A DNA stretch of 27,263 bases from a virus, in IMG/VR virus record IMGVR_UViG_3300013014_000107, positions 1-27,263 of that record; one strand, 5' to 3'. Of the stretch, positions 26,712-27,263 are shown in pieces. The number at the start of each line of letters is the position of its first letter. Position 1 is the first letter of the stretch. The position numbers were made by a program, and so were the translations under genes. The notes beneath the pieces were generated by a model. It worked only from the letters and a program-made list of their open reading frames with translations, searched no databases and was not told the origin of the DNA.

Positions 26712-27235
26712 ACATTAATTTTAGCGTTGATTTTAGAATAAAACTTTTTTAATATTAAAGATAAGTATGGAGAAGGCTTAAAGTTACCAGACCTTATTTC
26801 TGATTCAGATTGAATACCAGTAGATGATCTGCTATTTTTAATAAATTTTCTAAATATATAATTACTAAAACCAGAGATACCTTTCTCAACTCCTCTTGTC
26901 CAGCTTCTTCCTCCCTCAAACGGCATTGGTGTCATGGCCTCGATCTCTTCCATTGTTGGAGCAGATACTGGAAAATTAATTTTTAAATCTTTGCCTTTAA
27001 CAGATACTTCAGGTCTGTTTACTACCTCGACTGAATCTTCTAATATTTTTTTAACTATCTCTGTTGGATTTGAGCCTTCTTCGAAACCAATATAACTAAA
27101 AAGATTTCCTACTCCACCTAAAGTATTTGAAATATTACTTGCATCTGGGCCACTTTCAATTTCTTTTGTAACAGCATGATTCTCATATTCATTAATCATT
27201 TGAGCTTGGCTATTTTGAACATATTGATTCACCAT
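26708..27235 (-). CDS. Probable neck / tail-completion protein (HK97 gp10-like position), start uncertain
   Basis: The C-terminal third reads RSWTRGVEKGISGFSNYIF, then SRSSTGIQ and PYLSLILKKF, a pattern I associate with small head-tail joining or tail-completion proteins; it occupies the place of lambda Z. The ATG at 27235 has no ribosome-binding site, and the frame is open without a stop to the right edge (bases 27236-27262), so the true start may lie outside the window. The protein would then be longer than 175 aa. It is coupled to the next gene by a four-base overlap. Confidence in coding is high, in function low. Confidence 0.7.
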   Translation of the reverse strand: MVNQYVQNSQAQMINEYENHAVTKEIESGPDASNISNTLGGVGNLFSYIGFEEGSNPTEIVKKILEDSVEVVNRPEVSVKGKDLKINFPVSAPTMEEIEAMTPMPFEGGRSWTRGVEKGISGFSNYIFRKFIKNSRSSTGIQSESEIRSGNFKPSPYLSLILKKFYSKINAKINV

Positions 27236-27263
27236 ACTATGAACTTTTTTAGTAATTAAAGCA

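Overview
The window is a tail-morphogenesis block of an AT-rich (roughly one-third GC by eye), long-tailed double-stranded DNA phage or prophage. Five consecutive plus-strand genes match the lambda tail-tip genes M, L, K, I and J in order. The lambda-type L protein with its iron-sulphur cysteine pattern and the lambda-type J tip core suggest a siphovirus of a Gram-negative host. I see no tRNA, integrase, transposase or CRISPR array, and the host cannot be named from this sequence.

Layout. Bases 1-107 are a divergent leader: the first codons of a leftward gene leave the window at base 40 and a rightward unit begins at base 108. From 108 to 13661 (plus strand) lie an unrecognised 163-aa protein, gpM-like, gpL-like, gpK-like (JAMM plus NlpC/P60), gpI-like carrying an internal Hint/intein-like domain, the gpJ core, and a separate 1017-aa protein that appears to be the detached distal part of J. 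From 27263 back to 13658 (minus strand) lie a neck/tail-completion candidate, a second tail-completion candidate, the major tail tube protein followed by a strong terminator, two small unknown proteins, two proteins in the tail-assembly-chaperone position, and a 2853-aa tape measure protein. The two units converge, and their stop codons overlap in a TTAA. In lambda all these genes lie on one strand as V-G/T-H-M-L-K-I-J; here the M-to-J block is inverted relative to V-to-H.

How the genes work together. The minus-strand unit supplies the tube, its chaperones and the tape measure that sets tail length and carries cell-wall-directed modules. The plus-strand unit supplies the tip: M and L connect tube to tip, K and I act in tip assembly, and J with its companion forms the receptor-contacting end.

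Most notable points: (1) a 130-residue Hint domain between glycine runs in the gpI-like protein, exactly where its ubiquitin-like N-terminal domain meets the membrane-like C-terminal half, next to an intact JAMM peptidase; (2) an L,D-transpeptidase-like domain inside the tape measure; (3) a GTGTAAT element 20-31 bases before the start of every gene that has a real leader, in the sense orientation each time, which looks like a phage promoter or leader signal; (4) large insertions in the L- and J-like proteins, and chitin-binding-like modules in both M and L.
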